Shown: in pieces, positions 26,001-37,279 of the stretch
How positions within the stretch are numbered: the first letter of the stretch is position 1
Layout of the letters: every line of letters begins with the position of its first letter
Assembly (NCBI RefSeq): GCF_030272615.1
Contig: NC_081408.1
Coordinates: 406,360,889-406,424,888, forward strand
Length of the DNA: 64,000 nt
Direction of reading: 5' to 3'
Source of the DNA: Cryptomeria japonica
Taxonomy: Eukaryota > Streptophyta > Pinopsida > Cupressales > Cupressaceae
Position numbers and translations under genes: made by a program
Notes under the pieces: generated by a model
Database searches by the model: none
Told to the model about the DNA's origin: nothing
The model's input: the letters and a program-made list of their open reading frames with translations, nothing else

Positions 26001-26230
26001 GCAGCTGAGACAATTCCACTCTTGACAAACTTGACAGAAAGGGTTGACGGAGCACGTCTTGCAGTTCCAAAATTTTTGTTCCAAAATGCTCCCAGCTGGA
26101 AAGTTCCTAAGTTGGTGTCGCTGAATTCCTTCCACTTTGAAATAATCTTGGACTCTAGAAGGAATCCTTTCATCTCGTTCTTAAATTGTGCCTACCAGGA
26201 AGTAGCCATAGCCTTGCTGGATTCTGCCAT
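23100..26230 (-). pseudogene. Family U ORF, copy B (near full length, several stops)
   Basis: The start ATG is probably 26230-26228 (MAESSKAMATSW, then a TAG at the place where copy C reads SRQ). ESKIISKW aligns with copy C ESKIVSHW. Pieces continue through 25963-25511 (RPHISKML, ETWMFFY), about 25480 (FYMSSYVIY), 25427-25005 (FTYIQAQG, RYPTDKMVLLEL), 24770-24330 (basic, Gln-rich), 24090-23425 (Glu/Lys-rich, likely coiled coil; MDLAQELERLLNRMDKLAEK) and 23417-23100. The original product was about 1040 residues. There is no zinc knuckle, DTG/DSG protease, YxDD or DDE motif. Basic stretches in the middle could be nuclear signals. Homology with copies A, C and D is direct; the function is unknown. 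Upstream lie a tandem-repeat leader and a probable LTR. Confidence 0.75.
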
Positions 26231-26919
26231 TCCCACAAAACAAAATAAATTAACATTAAAATCATCATAAGGAATTTAATAAATTGATGAATAAGGAACT
26301 CCAATGTGTAAATTCCCAATTTGGAATAAAATCGTACCTCCGCGAACAAGAACTTCTAGAAAAATAATAAATTCTTTGCCTCTAACTTTTCTCCTCCTCT
26401 CTTTAACTTCAAATTTCTCCAAAAACCTGCGTGAGAAATGAATTCCAATCCTTCATTTAAATAGAATTTCTTTACCAAGTTGCCAAGTTGGCAAGAAGTT
26501 AAACTTAGCAATTGTATTTAAAACGTGTCATGATTCCCTTGACAACTCGCTATGCAAATGAGTCCCATCATTAAGGTTGAGTTCGAAAATGAAAATTTCC
26601 ATAATTTCTTTGTGTCATAAAAGCGGAATATTCCCTTTGCATGTCGCCAACTCACTGATTGTGAAAATCTTTCCATTTTGGATTCAAAAGGATATTTTGA
26701 AAGATTTTCCTTTCATGAAGAAATTTCTGTCGATTTTTCCTCTTTGAAGGAAATCATGTCCATCTGGATTTTTGGAGAGAGAAAATTCTTTGAGAGAGAA
26801 TTTTTTATCTAAGAAGAACTTTTTGTGTTTTTGAGTTCATCTTGTTCAAAGGAAGATTTTTGATCAATTTGTCACTTTTCCTATTTTTAAGGATTTTTTT
26901 CATTTTTGAGCTTGGTCAA
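26231..26919. other. Leader sequence between copy B ORF and its repeat array
   Basis: AT-rich with no ORF of its own. From its position it would be the 5' untranslated part of the copy B transcript. Confidence 0.45.
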
Positions 26920-27960
26920 TTTTTTTCTTGTGCCTTGGAATTTCTTCATCCTGGGTGAATTTTCTTCTTGAGGAAGGAATTTTGAATTTTTTCTTTAACC
27001 ATGGATTCCTTTCTCAATTCTATCCTTGGGCTTTATTTTTACCTTATGGAGGAATTTTGTCTAGAAGGAAAATACTTTCCTTGTACCATTCTAGCGCTCT
27101 ACCTCTAGTTTGGGCAATGATATCATGCTATGGAGAATTTTTGAACTTTCCTTGCTTTTGTTTCGCCCCTCTTCTAATCTTGGGTGCCAATTTCATCCCA
27201 CAGAGGAATTCTTCACCTGGAAGGAAATTCCCTCGTCCTGTTTTGGTGCCCTTCCTCTTGAATTGGGCGGATTTTCCATGTTGTGGAGGAATGTCTAACA
27301 CATCAAGGAATTCCTCCTTGACCCCTATGTAGCACTCCTCAGTCTTGGGCGCTAAAACCACATGCTTTGAGAATTTTACTTGGAGGATGGAATTCCTCCA
27401 TCACCCTAATCTAGCACTCTACTTCCTTACCTGGGCATTGAATCCATGTTGTGTAGGAATTTGGGTTTGGGAGGAAAATTCCTCCACAACCCCTATTTGG
27501 TGCCCAACCTCTAACTTGGGCGCTAGAATCACCTTGTGGAGGAAAGTTTGAGTTGGAGGAAAATTCCTCCATTAGCATGATTCTCTGCTTCCCTACCTGG
27601 GCGTTGAATCCATGTTGTGCAAGAATTTGGGTTTGGGAGGAAAATTCCTCCACAACACCTATTTGGTGCCCAACCTCTAACTTGGGCACTAGAATCACCT
27701 TGTGGAGGAAATTTTGAGTTGGAGGAAAATTCCTCCATTACCATGATTTAGCGCCCCCCTTTGATCTAGAGCACCATTCAGACCTTGTAGAGGATTTTTG
27801 TGATTTCCAAGGAATTTCTCCTTGATCTTCATTTGGTGCCTCCTTCCAGATTCGGGCATGCATTTTTCCATGGTAAAGAATTCATTACCTTAGGAAATTT
27901 TCATGCTTTTACCTCCATTTTTGCTCATTTTCCAGATTTGGATGCCACTTCAGGATGAAG
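26920..27960. repeat. Degenerate tandem-repeat leader upstream of copy B
   Basis: Units of about 80-85 bp recur with the core TAGCGCYC or TTGGTGCCC, then TTGGGCGCTA, TTGTGGAGGAA and GGAGGAAAATTCCTCC, the last a perfect 16-base palindrome. A higher-order duplication with a 166-bp period is clear: GGGCATTGAATCCATG at 27433 and GGGCGTTGAATCCATG at 27599, nearly identical for the following 160 bases. Units to the left and right are more diverged. Short ORFs across it are by-products of the repeat. Confidence 0.8.
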
Positions 27961-30087
27961 TGGATTTTTCTTAGACTGATTTTTCAATGCTTTTTCCACT
28001 TCAAGAAGGAATTTCACACTTAGCCATCTCTCTGATAAACTCTCTGCTTTTTCAACTTTCCGAATTTAGACAAAAAAAAATTTAGGAATGTTTTGTCTTC
28101 AGTGTCGGGACCACTGCCCAAGATGGACCTGCCAAAAATAGGCTTACTAAAAATAGTAAGTACTTCAAAACATCAAAATTAGGGCAAATCAGGACAAGAT
28201 GACACCTAAAAATAGAAACTACTAATCAAAGTTCCCAGACTTAGACTCGGCTCTGACTCGGCAAGACTGACTCGGCTCGTGACTCGGCTCGGACTCGGCA
28301 ATGACGTGGCAAAATAAGAAAACCCTTGAAATTTAGAGATTTTTAACGATTTAAAACTTGTTTCATACACCCATTATTGAATTAAGCTTAAAGACACTAT
28401 AACATCATCAAATAGAAGCTAATTTGATCACATACATAAACATACATCCATCACATGAGTAGAAATGTAAATTGTAGCTGAAGGAATTAGAAAACATAGA
28501 TATATAGAGTTATAAATGTTGTCCAATGTGTATAAAATCCACGACTTCAAATGTTCCCAAACATATATGTAACTGTAAAGTGTAAACAAAAATAAGTCTA
28601 TGGCTTAGGCTCTGGCTCAACCTCGTCTATCTGCCTCCTAGAAAGGCATCTAAGGTAGGTCCTGGATGACTGAGTAGCCATAGTCTCTGCCTGTGATGTG
28701 CCAGTTTGAGTAGCCATAGGTGTTGTGCCTGATCGTGCTTTATCCTCCTCCTCTGCCATAGCCACAACCTCAGCCTCTCTGTCTTCCTGGTCAACCCACT
28801 CAAGGTCCTCATCAGTGAAGACTGGATCGGTGGACTCAATGAGCCAATCGGACTCGGGGTCGACTTCCTCTAGAGTGATCGAAGAGGAGTCAGCATCCAA
28901 CATTTGTCTGGTCCTGAGACGGAGGTTGTAATGAACAAAGACTAGATCATTCAACCTCTCCACAGACAATCTATTTCGCCTTTTCGAGTGGATGTGCTCG
29001 AACATGCTCCAGTTGCGCTCACATCCAGAAGTGCTACATGGCTGGCTCAATATGCGGATGGCAATTTTTTGAAGGTTTGGGGTTGAAGGCCCAAACATTT
29101 GCCACCATCTATCTGAGATAAGGAAAAGAAAAAAACATTAGTCTCATTTCCAACTTTAAAGGTAGATTATAAAATGGAAAATGAAAATGCATAAGTCATA
29201 AACTTTAGAATTTTCTACCTGGCTGCAATTTTGTCCGACTCTCTTTGCACAATTGGCTGGCAAAGATCGCCCCTACTGCATTATTAAATGCATCCATCTC
29301 AAGAAGTGTAGCTGTGATATCAATGCCCATCCGTTGTACTACTGAATATAGCCCGCTAAGAACCTCCTCATCCACTTTGAAATCAGCACAGAAACGAAAT
29401 GATGGATTGAGGTAATAAGCTACTACATGGATGAGCCTATGAAGTTGGTTATGCCATCTTCTATCAATTATGTCCCAAATGGGCCTATACTTATCCTCAA
29501 CTCCAACATATATAGATCTAATGGCCTCCTTGGCCCTATCCATGCCCTCATATATGTAGCCCATAGCGGGCTTCTCTCCATCAACAACTCGTAGGAGAAC
29601 TACTAGGGGCTCAGTGACTTGCAAATAATGTTAAACAAAAATAGTTAAGTTACAAGTGTGCATGAAAATAAGAAAAATTGCAAAGTTGCACAATGCAAAC
29701 AAAATAAAAATATGCATATAAATTTATTAAATTACCTGCACGATCTCTGCACAAGGGGTCCAAAAACCTGGCTCATCAAAAATGCAATCTGCTACATCGA
29801 TCCCTGAAGTGGTCGTAGCATAGGATGAGGAAGTCCACTCCTCACCAACAAACATGCACCTCAAAGATGGCTTTGATTTTATCAAGGATTTCAATGTGAG
29901 GAAATTCGAGGCAAATCTCGTTATACCAGGACGAGCCAACTCCCTTTCCCCCATGTATTGCCTCATAATGCTAAGGACCAATGCATGATTCTAAATAAAT
30001 TTGTATATATTCTTGGCCCTTTCAACGCATTCTTTCACCCATCCAAGCTTACCTATATCCTCCAGCATGAGGTCAAGGCAATGGGCC

Positions 30088-31348
30088 TGTTGTAACCCTA
30101 AAATTTGCAATTTTTAGAATTCCAAATTCCAAGACAAGGAGCAAGAAAAATTCTAAATATATATATATTGAATAGGTACAAGTAATATATTTTATATTTG
30201 TTGTACAATATGAAACCATAACATAAACACAATAATGGGCATAAAAAATGGAGTGTGAAGCACCAAAGGGGGTATTTACATCATTTAAAGACCATTTATC
30301 CATTATATACCCATAAAATAGCCTTAAAATACCTCTAATATGCCTAAACAACTTGTAAAGTGACAATTAATTACATAAACTAAGGCAATTTCGGGATTTG
30401 GAATTATTTTTATTTAAAAGGGGGTTGTCTTTTCACCCAAAGGGGTATGAAAATCATTCAAACACATATATATGTGTGATGTAAAATGTAAAAAAACAGA
30501 GAGAGAAAAAACAGAGAGAAGAGGTGGAGGCAATTTTGTACTTTAAAACTTTTTATCAAAAATAACCAGTTGCATTTTCTTTCTCATATGTGTTGAGAGT
30601 TAACATATTTTTAGAAGGTAGTTGCTTATGATATTATCTAAAAGTGGATAAGGTTATTCGTGTTCTTCCAGTAAAATTTTGTGTTTCATATTGTAGATTT
30701 GGATCAAAAAGATTTACTCGTGAATTGTAATTGTTCCCTGTATTTCTTTCTTGGATGGTCTCTTAAAAGTTAGGGTTAAATCCATTCAAGCAGTTTATAA
30801 TATAGACATTGAAGTAGAGCTCATAAGAAACAGTAACTGACAGACTCATCGAGAGGCGGTGGGTTTAAAAACTGTCTCATAAGTTTACACAATAAGTCCT
30901 GAAGAAATATAAGACTCTGTAGCCCAAATAAGAGGAAAGGCACTGATCATTTGTAAACAAACCCTTTAACCATACCAGTTACCCTTTACTTTTAAGCATT
31001 AGGATTAGTAGAGTAGGTATAGTAGGTAATTTAGCCAAAGTGTAACATATATACTTTTGTAAGATACATAGATCAATACACACATCTGAAGTTAGTTTGT
31101 TTAAGAAACTTATGCCATTCTAAGACTAGAAGACATCAGATTAAGACACTAAATCTGCTATAAAAAGCATTAGTTGAAGGAATAGCTAGTGAGTAGGTAT
31201 ACCCACCTAGGTCCTGCAGAGCCTAAAGTGAGAGAGTTAGTAACCAAATAGGTTCACTCTATAAGTTGGCCAAGTCAATTGGAGAGTTTGATCATAGGAG
31301 TTGGCATTTCCTTAGAACCTATGCAATCTGTTGATTTGAGACCCAACA
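30088..31348 (+). repeat. Left LTR of the gag-only element
   Basis: Begins TGTTGTAACCC and ends GAGACCCAACA. It contains microsatellite TA runs near 30158-30170 and a purine-rich AGAGAG stretch near 30498-30522. Confidence 0.93.
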
Positions 31349-31351
31349 GAT

Positions 31352-31369
31352 TGGCGACTCTGCTGGGGA
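31352..31369 (+). promoter_or_regulatory. Primer binding site of the gag-only element
   Basis: TGGCGACTCTGCTGGGGA begins three bases after the LTR. This sequence is familiar from Tat/Ogre-type gypsy elements, where it is usually assigned to tRNA-Arg; the tRNA assignment is from memory and should be treated as tentative. Confidence 0.75.
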
Positions 31370-31597
31370 AGAATTATTAAGACTCTGCTGTGGGAGAGAA
31401 CTCAGAAGAAAGAAATAATTTATGTCCTCTTTGAAAGAGGTGGCGACTCTGTAAAAAGGAAAATTAAATGAAAAAGATCAGTAGCATTCAGTATGTTTCA
31501 ATAACCATATTTTTATGGAGAAGCATCTTCAGAAAAATATGCACAGTGGCAACCATAGCCACAAAGAGGCAAGAATATTCCAAGAAGTTTTAAGCCA

Positions 31598-31939
31598 TTG
31601 GATTTCGGTAACATCCCTGAGTATCCATATGCATTTCCTTGTGAGTTGAAGATTTGTATGCCGAGGTTCCATGGAGATGAAAGGGAATCACCAATTGGGC
31701 ATCTAAAATCATTTTATTGGTTTATTGAGACCTTCAGAATCTACTCAGAAGAAACGATCATGAAATGGTTTGTGCTAACATTGGAGGATGTTGCAGAGAA
31801 GTCATTCAGCTTGTTTCCCCCACAAAGTATCTCATCATGGGAAGAACTTGAGTGGTGGTTCATGGAAGAATTCTATGGTGTAATCGAGGACAACACTTTA
31901 GCCGCTAGCCCTTCAATTGGTTCTCCATACCAACATTAG
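31598..31939 (+). CDS. gag: Gag domain protein of the gag-only element
   Basis: An open frame of 113 residues containing MPRFHGDERESPIGHLKSFYW, a run of helices, and SISSWEELEWWFMEEFYG, the recognisable core of the retrotransposon gag (capsid) domain of gypsy-type elements. A TAG at 31937-31939 ends it; the following bases keep gag-like content in the same frame (SDYDCGNAIYNIRRKEGES, about 31950-32010), so the stop probably breaks a longer gag. No zinc knuckle is seen. Capsid protein would package the element RNA in the cytoplasm. Confidence 0.75.
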   Translation: MDFGNIPEYPYAFPCELKICMPRFHGDERESPIGHLKSFYWFIETFRIYSEETIMKWFVLTLEDVAEKSFSLFPPQSISSWEELEWWFMEEFYGVIEDNTLAASPSIGSPYQH

Positions 31940-32145
31940 ATTCAATCGGATTATGATTGTGGCAATGCAATCTACAACATAAGAAGAAAGGAAGGTGAAT
32001 CTATAGAAAAACTGATTGGCAGAATAATGGTGACTTATTTCCAAATGCCTGATAATATACAACTTAATTCAGCTATACTGGAGGAATTGATCGTGAGAGA
32101 ATGTGGGTCTAACAGTTTGGAATCACATGTTCAATTCTTGAAGAA

Positions 32146-33000
32146 TTGGATAAAAAAATACATGATTTGCATGAGACGAGTAACATCAACATAAGAGATG
32201 CAAATGAAGATGATTATATAGAAGAATCGGTTATCCCTTTGGAAGTCCCATCTGATGAAAAAGCAATTGATGATGTTTGTGAGTACAAGTCAGAACCTGA
32301 AGAAATCGTTGCTAACATTGATGAAGAATATTGTACCAGTCATGAGGAGAGTGAATCCATACCTGAGTACCTTGATGATACAATTGATAAAGAGGAGGTA
32401 TGCGAATTTGAAAATGGCTTTCAAATATTTTCAAACCCCTTACATGATGAAGTGATAGAGGAAAATCATATTCCCTACTGCCATAGTATGTGTGAAAAGG
32501 ATTTTCATGTATTCTCAAATCCTTTATATGATGAAGAAGAAAAAATTTCAGATAGTATGGACAATACAAACATGTGTGAAGACAACATGGGTAATAATAT
32601 GACTAAGTCACATGATAAAAGGACCACAAAAATAAGAGAGTTACAAAAGGAAGGTACATCACATAGAGATAAAATAAAAGGTGAAAAGAAGTACCAGTTA
32701 GATAATATGCAGCATTCCAATAAAATAGAGATGAAGAATATGCGGATGCCACAAGAAGCAAACTTTTGTAAAAGTATAAATATCATTTCCTATGGAATAT
32801 GGGATAATGGTAATCCAGGTGAAATAAAGAATCCTTATAAAATAAGGATGGATAATGCATCTTATGACAAGAATTGCCAATTAGGCGATATCACTAATTT
32901 CAAAGTTTTTATACTACTTCATGATGAGAATCAGATGTTTGATAGAGGAAAGAATTGGTGTTCAGTTTTTGGGCTTGAGGCCACCAAAATAGGTCAATGA
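32146..33000 (+). CDS. Acidic hypothetical protein of the gag-only element
   Basis: An uninterrupted frame of 284 residues, very rich in Glu, Asp, Ile and Lys, with a twice-repeated motif (FQIFSNPLHDEVIEEN and FHVFSNPLYDEEEK, around residues 90-130). It continues the gag region with a short gap, so it may be the C-terminal part of the gag polyprotein rather than a separate gene. I recognise no domain. Its openness fits the young age of the insertion. Confidence 0.55.
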   Translation: MDKKIHDLHETSNINIRDANEDDYIEESVIPLEVPSDEKAIDDVCEYKSEPEEIVANIDEEYCTSHEESESIPEYLDDTIDKEEVCEFENGFQIFSNPLHDEVIEENHIPYCHSMCEKDFHVFSNPLYDEEEKISDSMDNTNMCEDNMGNNMTKSHDKRTTKIRELQKEGTSHRDKIKGEKKYQLDNMQHSNKIEMKNMRMPQEANFCKSINIISYGIWDNGNPGEIKNPYKIRMDNASYDKNCQLGDITNFKVFILLHDENQMFDRGKNWCSVFGLEATKIGQ

Positions 33001-33080
33001 ATTAGGCACATGGTCTGCTCTACCAGAGATCTGAATTCTTGCTATGCCCACAAGGGGCATCTATCCCCAGACAGAGCCAC

Positions 33081-33175
33081 TGTTGGAACCCTAAAATTTG
33101 CAATTTTTAGAATTCCAAATTCCAAGACAATGAGCAAGAAAAATTCTAAATATATATATACATATATATATATAC

Positions 33176-33207
<32 letters not shown>

Positions 33208-34388
33208 TGAATAGGTACAAGTAATATATTTTATATTTGTTGCACAATATGAAACCATAACATAAACACAATAATGGGCATAAAAAATGGAGTGTGAAGC
33301 ACCAAAGGGGGTATTTACATCATTTAAAGACCATTTATCCATTATATACCCATAAAATAGCCTTAAAATACCTCTAATATGCCTAAACAACTTGTAAAGT
33401 GACAATTAATTACATAAACTAAGGCAATTTCGGGATTTGGAATTATTTTTATTTAAAAGGGGGTTGTCTTTTCACCCAAAGGGATATGAAAACCATTCAA
33501 ACACATATATATGTGTGATGTAAAATGTAAAAAAAAAAAAGAGAGAAAAAACAGAGAGAAGAGGTGGAGGCAATTTTGTACTTTAAAACTTTTTATAAAA
33601 AATAACCAGTTGCATTTTCTTTCTCATATGTGTTGAGAGTTAACATGTTTTTAGAAGGTAGTTGCTTATGATATTATCTAAAAGTGGATAAGGTTATTCG
33701 TGTTCTTCCAGTAAAATTCTGTGTTTCATATTGTAGATTTGGATCAAAAAGATTTACTCGTGAATTGTAATTGTTCCCTGTATTTCTTCTTTGGATGGTC
33801 TCTTAAAAGTTAGGGTTAAATCCATTCAAGCAGTGTATAATATAGACATTGAAGTAGAGCTCATAAGAAACAGTAACTGACAGATTCATCGAGAGGTGGT
33901 GGGTTTAAAAACTGTCTCATAAGTTTACACAATAAGTCCTGAAGAAATATAAGACTCTGTAGCCCAAATAAGAGGAAAGGCACTGATCATTTGTAAACAA
34001 ACCCTTTAACCATATCAGTTACCCTTTACTTTTAAGCATTAGTATTAGTAGAGTAGGTATAGTAGGTAATTTAGCCAAAGTGTAACATATATACTTTTGT
34101 AAGATACATAGATCAATACACACATCTAAAGTCAGTTTGTTTAAGAAACTTATGCCATTCTAAGACTAGGAGACATCAGATTAAGACACTAAATCTGCTA
34201 TAAAAAGCATTAGTTGAAGGAACAACTAGTGAGTAGGTATACCCACCTAGGTCCTACAGAGCCTAAAGTGAGAGAGTTAGTAACCAAATAGGTTCACTCT
34301 ATAAGTTGGCCAAGTCAATTGGAGGGTTTGATCATAGGAGTTGGCATTTCCTTAGAACCTATCCAATCTGTTGATTTGAGACCCAACA
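33081..34388 (+). repeat. Right LTR of the gag-only element
   Basis: Begins TGTTGGAACCC and ends GAGACCCAACA. It differs from the left LTR by scattered substitutions and a longer TA/CATA microsatellite (33150-33208). The purine-pyrimidine stretch ACAAGGGGCATCTATCCCC just before it is the likely polypurine-tract region. Confidence 0.93.
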
Positions 34389-37279
34389 GGGCCGCACATG
34401 GAGACCAAAAGATTTTTGGGTGCCTCTCCATCAAAAATTTTCCTGCAACAATTTTAAATTAGTTAAAGAATTAGATGTGATAAGTATCAAAAAATTTTAC
34501 CATTAATATTTAAAAGTTAAAAACTTAAAAGTTTAAAAGTTAAAAGTTAAAACTTAAAAGAAAACTTTTAAAGTTTACCTACAACAACATAACTTGCTGC
34601 ATTATCCGTCACCACTTGCACCACATTTTCTTCCCCCACCTCATGTATAACTTCCTCAATAGCCTCACATAAGTATGCCGCATTTTTGACAAGTGAGGAA
34701 GCATCGATGGACTTCAAAAACATGGTGGATCCTTAAAATAAAATAAATAAATTATTAATAAATTAGAATGTAAATTATTCAATTTCAATCACAATGCATT
34801 TAAAGAAGTAAAATGATCAATCACCTCCGCTGGAAACAAGAAAATTTAGGAGTGTTTTATTCCTCCTATTAGTCCAATCATCTGTCATGATGGTGCAACC
34901 CTTGTGGCTCCAAGATTGGCGGTGCTCCTCTAGATCAACTTTCATATCTTCCACCATTTCCAACAAGAGAGGGCCACTCAACTCAGTATCACTAGGGCCT
35001 TTAAATCCCGCCCCACAAATGGTTACTGCATCAATCATGCCTTGCCAATAAGGAGACCTGTCACAAATTGAAATAGATTAAATAAGAAAAGTTCAATTTC
35101 AATTTCAATTTTCAACTTCAAACCATAAAATTTTAAATTTTAATTTAAAACAATCAAATAAAAAAGTATCTGGCTGCAATAAATGGAATGTTGCAGAAGT
35201 ACCAAAACTTGCAAATTGCTTTTCTTCCTGCATCATGGACCTCCTTGTTCCAAGACATGTTCTCAAGCGAGCGCTGTGGTCCAGGAGTAGTGCGTGGTAC
35301 AAAAAAATTGTCTATCTTGGATTTTCGCACTCTAGGACCAAAAGTGTGACTAGTAGGAGTAGAAATAGAAGTACTAGCACTAGCAGAAGCACTAGGACGA
35401 AAGGGAGGCATAGGAGAACCCTCTCCAACACAACCTATGGATGCAGTTGTGGATGCAGATGCGGATGTGGGTGGAGGGGAACCAATATGACATAACTCCT
35501 CTCTTTGTCTTTTTTTTGTTTGCTTATGTATTTCAAAATTTTCTAATTGGACGTAACAAAAACGGACTGCTTCGGGAGGTGCCTCGGTATAAGGCTCAGT
35601 ATCATGACCACGTATGCCAGCAATATGACATTTCAATCTATTTATCCCCCCATGGTTAATTTCCTTACAAAAAATACACTTGGTTTGATTTCTTTGTCTA
35701 CCAAAGAATTCTTCAATGTATTTCCATGCCTCATTTTTTTTACCATGTTTCCTAGGCTTAGGTTGTGGAGGATTAGGATGAGCCATTAGGGAAAAAAATT
35801 GTTTTCAAAACATGAGGGCTGCTGCAATAAGACAATTTTACAAATCACCATTTGAGCATTGTGTTTTACAAAGTTTTAAATTTAAACTAATTAAAAAAAA
35901 TCAGCAAAGACTAATTTGTGCATTGTGTTTTTTCTTGAAAATTTTCAAATTTCAAAGAAAGAAATTAAGAATTGAGAAAAATCAACAAACCCTAGAATTT
36001 TTTAGAAAAAATTGTAAATACATGTGTACAATTTTTTCAAAAAAAAAATCTAGGGTTTTCTATGCTATTGTTCTATTTATCTCATTGTGATTGAAGTATG
36101 CAATATAGATTTGGAAAGTTGAACTTAAAAAAAAAATAACAACAAAATGAAAAATCCATAAATATAGAAAAAAAACCAACATAATCAATAAAAATTAACA
36201 CTTACCTCTTTCAAATTTGTTGAGAAGTGTTTGAAATGAGCTTCTATGGACTCCTTGATGCTCTCAATGCAACTGCAGTGCTGCCCCAATGTGATTTGTG
36301 CAAGCTTTTCACCTCTTCCTCTCAGCTGGCTGCAAAACTATGGCTTCCTATTTTTCTCTCTTCCTCTCTTTTTTCCTCTCTTCCACTCATAAAAGTGAAT
36401 GCCAATCCCTTTTAGGGTTATAAGAAAGGGAAATGGCAAAAAAAATCATTAAAAAATGTTATGTTTTTTTTGTTTTTTTGACTGCACTTTTTTAAGTGAT
36501 GTCGGCCAGGTCATGACCCTTGAACTTGGTGAGTCAGGGAGTGACTCGCTGACTCGATGAGTCAGGCGAGTCACGCCCCCTGACCCGTCCGAGCCCAGGT
36601 CAGGGTCACCCGGTCCGCTGACTTACGTGACTCGCTGCAAGTCATGGAACTCTACTACTAATAATAGTAAGTTTGATATTTGGCCAAATGAATCCAGGAC
36701 ACAAATAGTAAGTTCTCAGAATCCACTCAAATTTCACTATTAGCTTCCTTGAAGGGCTCTGATTTCATTGCAACCCCCAGTTTTTCCAAAACCCTAAAGA
36801 AAAGACCTTAAACCTAAGTCTGAAGGGCAAAACCCTAAAATGGACCAAACGAATTCCAAACTTAGCCAAATTTGCTCAAACGACTTGCAAACTTGATCAG
36901 AAATCATCAAAAACACTTGTAGATCGGGAAGACTGAAGCGATTGCTGTAAAAAGACCCAAAGAACCAAAACCAAAAGACCAAGAGGACCTAAAAAGTAGG
37001 GGTCCCCATTTGGAATGGGGTGATGTGTGATTAGGTCACAACAAGACCCTCTAATAAGAAGGCCCCTTGATAAAGACTAGCACATTAGGGGGAAGAACTA
37101 GGCTATGGAAATGCCAATTTTTTGCGGCATTGTATTCCAATGCACCATCCTAAATTTAATGTGCAACTCTTTTACATCCCAAGAAAAGATGTTGAGATTG
37201 TCACTCAAACTGAGGACAAAAATAAATAGTTTGGTACTAGTGGAGACACACAACATGCTACTATGCCAATGAGGGGTAC

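Larger units (their letters stand above)
30088..34388 (+). mobile_element. Gag-only (TR-GAG-like) LTR retrotransposon (TSD GGGCC)
   Basis: Direct LTRs at 30088-31348 and 33081-34388 bracket a 1.7-kb internal region, and GGGCC flanks the whole on both sides (30083-30087 and 34389-34393). A primer site follows the left LTR. The internal region codes a gag domain and an acidic ORF but no protease, RT, RNase H or integrase, so it depends on enzymes from other elements. The LTRs are nearly the same; by eye about two dozen substitutions over some 1240 bases plus a TA-repeat expansion at 33150-33208, making this one of the younger insertions in the window. Confidence 0.93.
28598..35786 (-). pseudogene. 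hAT transposase of element 2, interrupted by an LTR element
   Basis: Exons in order on minus: BED zinc finger (35786-35170; CIFCKEINHGGINRLKCHIAG gives the C2-H-type pattern), a Ser/Pro linker, the DUF659 region (about 35060-34820, acceptor TTTGTGACAG; TIMTDDWTNRRNKTLLNF), NVVQVVTDNAASYVVV (about 34735-34580), NLLVSMCG (about 34445-34394). The gag-only element follows, then AHCLDLMLEDIGK (about 30080), 29981-29727, 29624-29205 (LIHVVAYYLNP) and the dimerisation domain (29098-28598; CSTSGCERNWSMFEHIHSKR). Acidic residues in TDDWTN and VTDNA lie where hAT catalytic aspartates are expected. Exons outside the insertion are mostly open. A hAT transposase cuts and pastes its element in the nucleus; here the insertion in the coding exon must abolish it. 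Confidence 0.9.
28227..36654 (-). mobile_element. hAT DNA transposon, element 2 (TSD CTACTAAT)
   Basis: The 8-bp sequence CTACTAAT occurs immediately outside both ends (28219-28226 and 36655-36662), the hAT signature. Ends are CAAAGTTCCCAGACTTAGA on the left and, inverted, TAGAGTTCCATGACTTGCA on the right, an imperfect terminal inverted repeat. Beneath both ends are clusters of GACTCGGCT / GAGTCAGG words, likely transposase binding sites. The element is 8.4 kb, of which 4.3 kb is a later LTR-element insertion, so it was about 4.1 kb when it moved. It carries a multi-exon transposase gene on minus. Confidence 0.93.
28103..37043 (-). repeat. Probable 5' LTR of the copy B element, split by a hAT element
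   Basis: The minus strand starts TGTTGTGACCTAATCAC at 37043 and ends GTGGTCCCGACA at 28103; the ends TGTTGTGACC and (inverted) TGTCGGGACC match at 8 of 10 positions. Removing the hAT insertion and its duplicated target leaves about 505 bp. It lies at the 5' end of the copy B leader in the same orientation. No flanking duplication was found (TTCAG versus AGACC), as expected for one LTR of a larger, truncated element. It holds one CTTACTAAAAATAGTAAG palindrome (28143-28160). Confidence 0.6.

Noticed and set aside
27411-27744. Overlapping minus ORFs with repeated Pro/Ser motifs in the copy B leader
   Set aside because: They are translations of the 166-bp tandem repeat, with no start context or family resemblance.
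30073-30366. Minus ORF MSLYKLFRHIRG and its twin at 33091-33405
   Set aside because: The two are the same antisense reading of the two LTRs of the gag-only element, not genes.
33150-33208. TA/CATA tract as an origin or a matrix attachment site
   Set aside because: It is a microsatellite expansion within one LTR; the partner LTR has only a short TA run at the same place.
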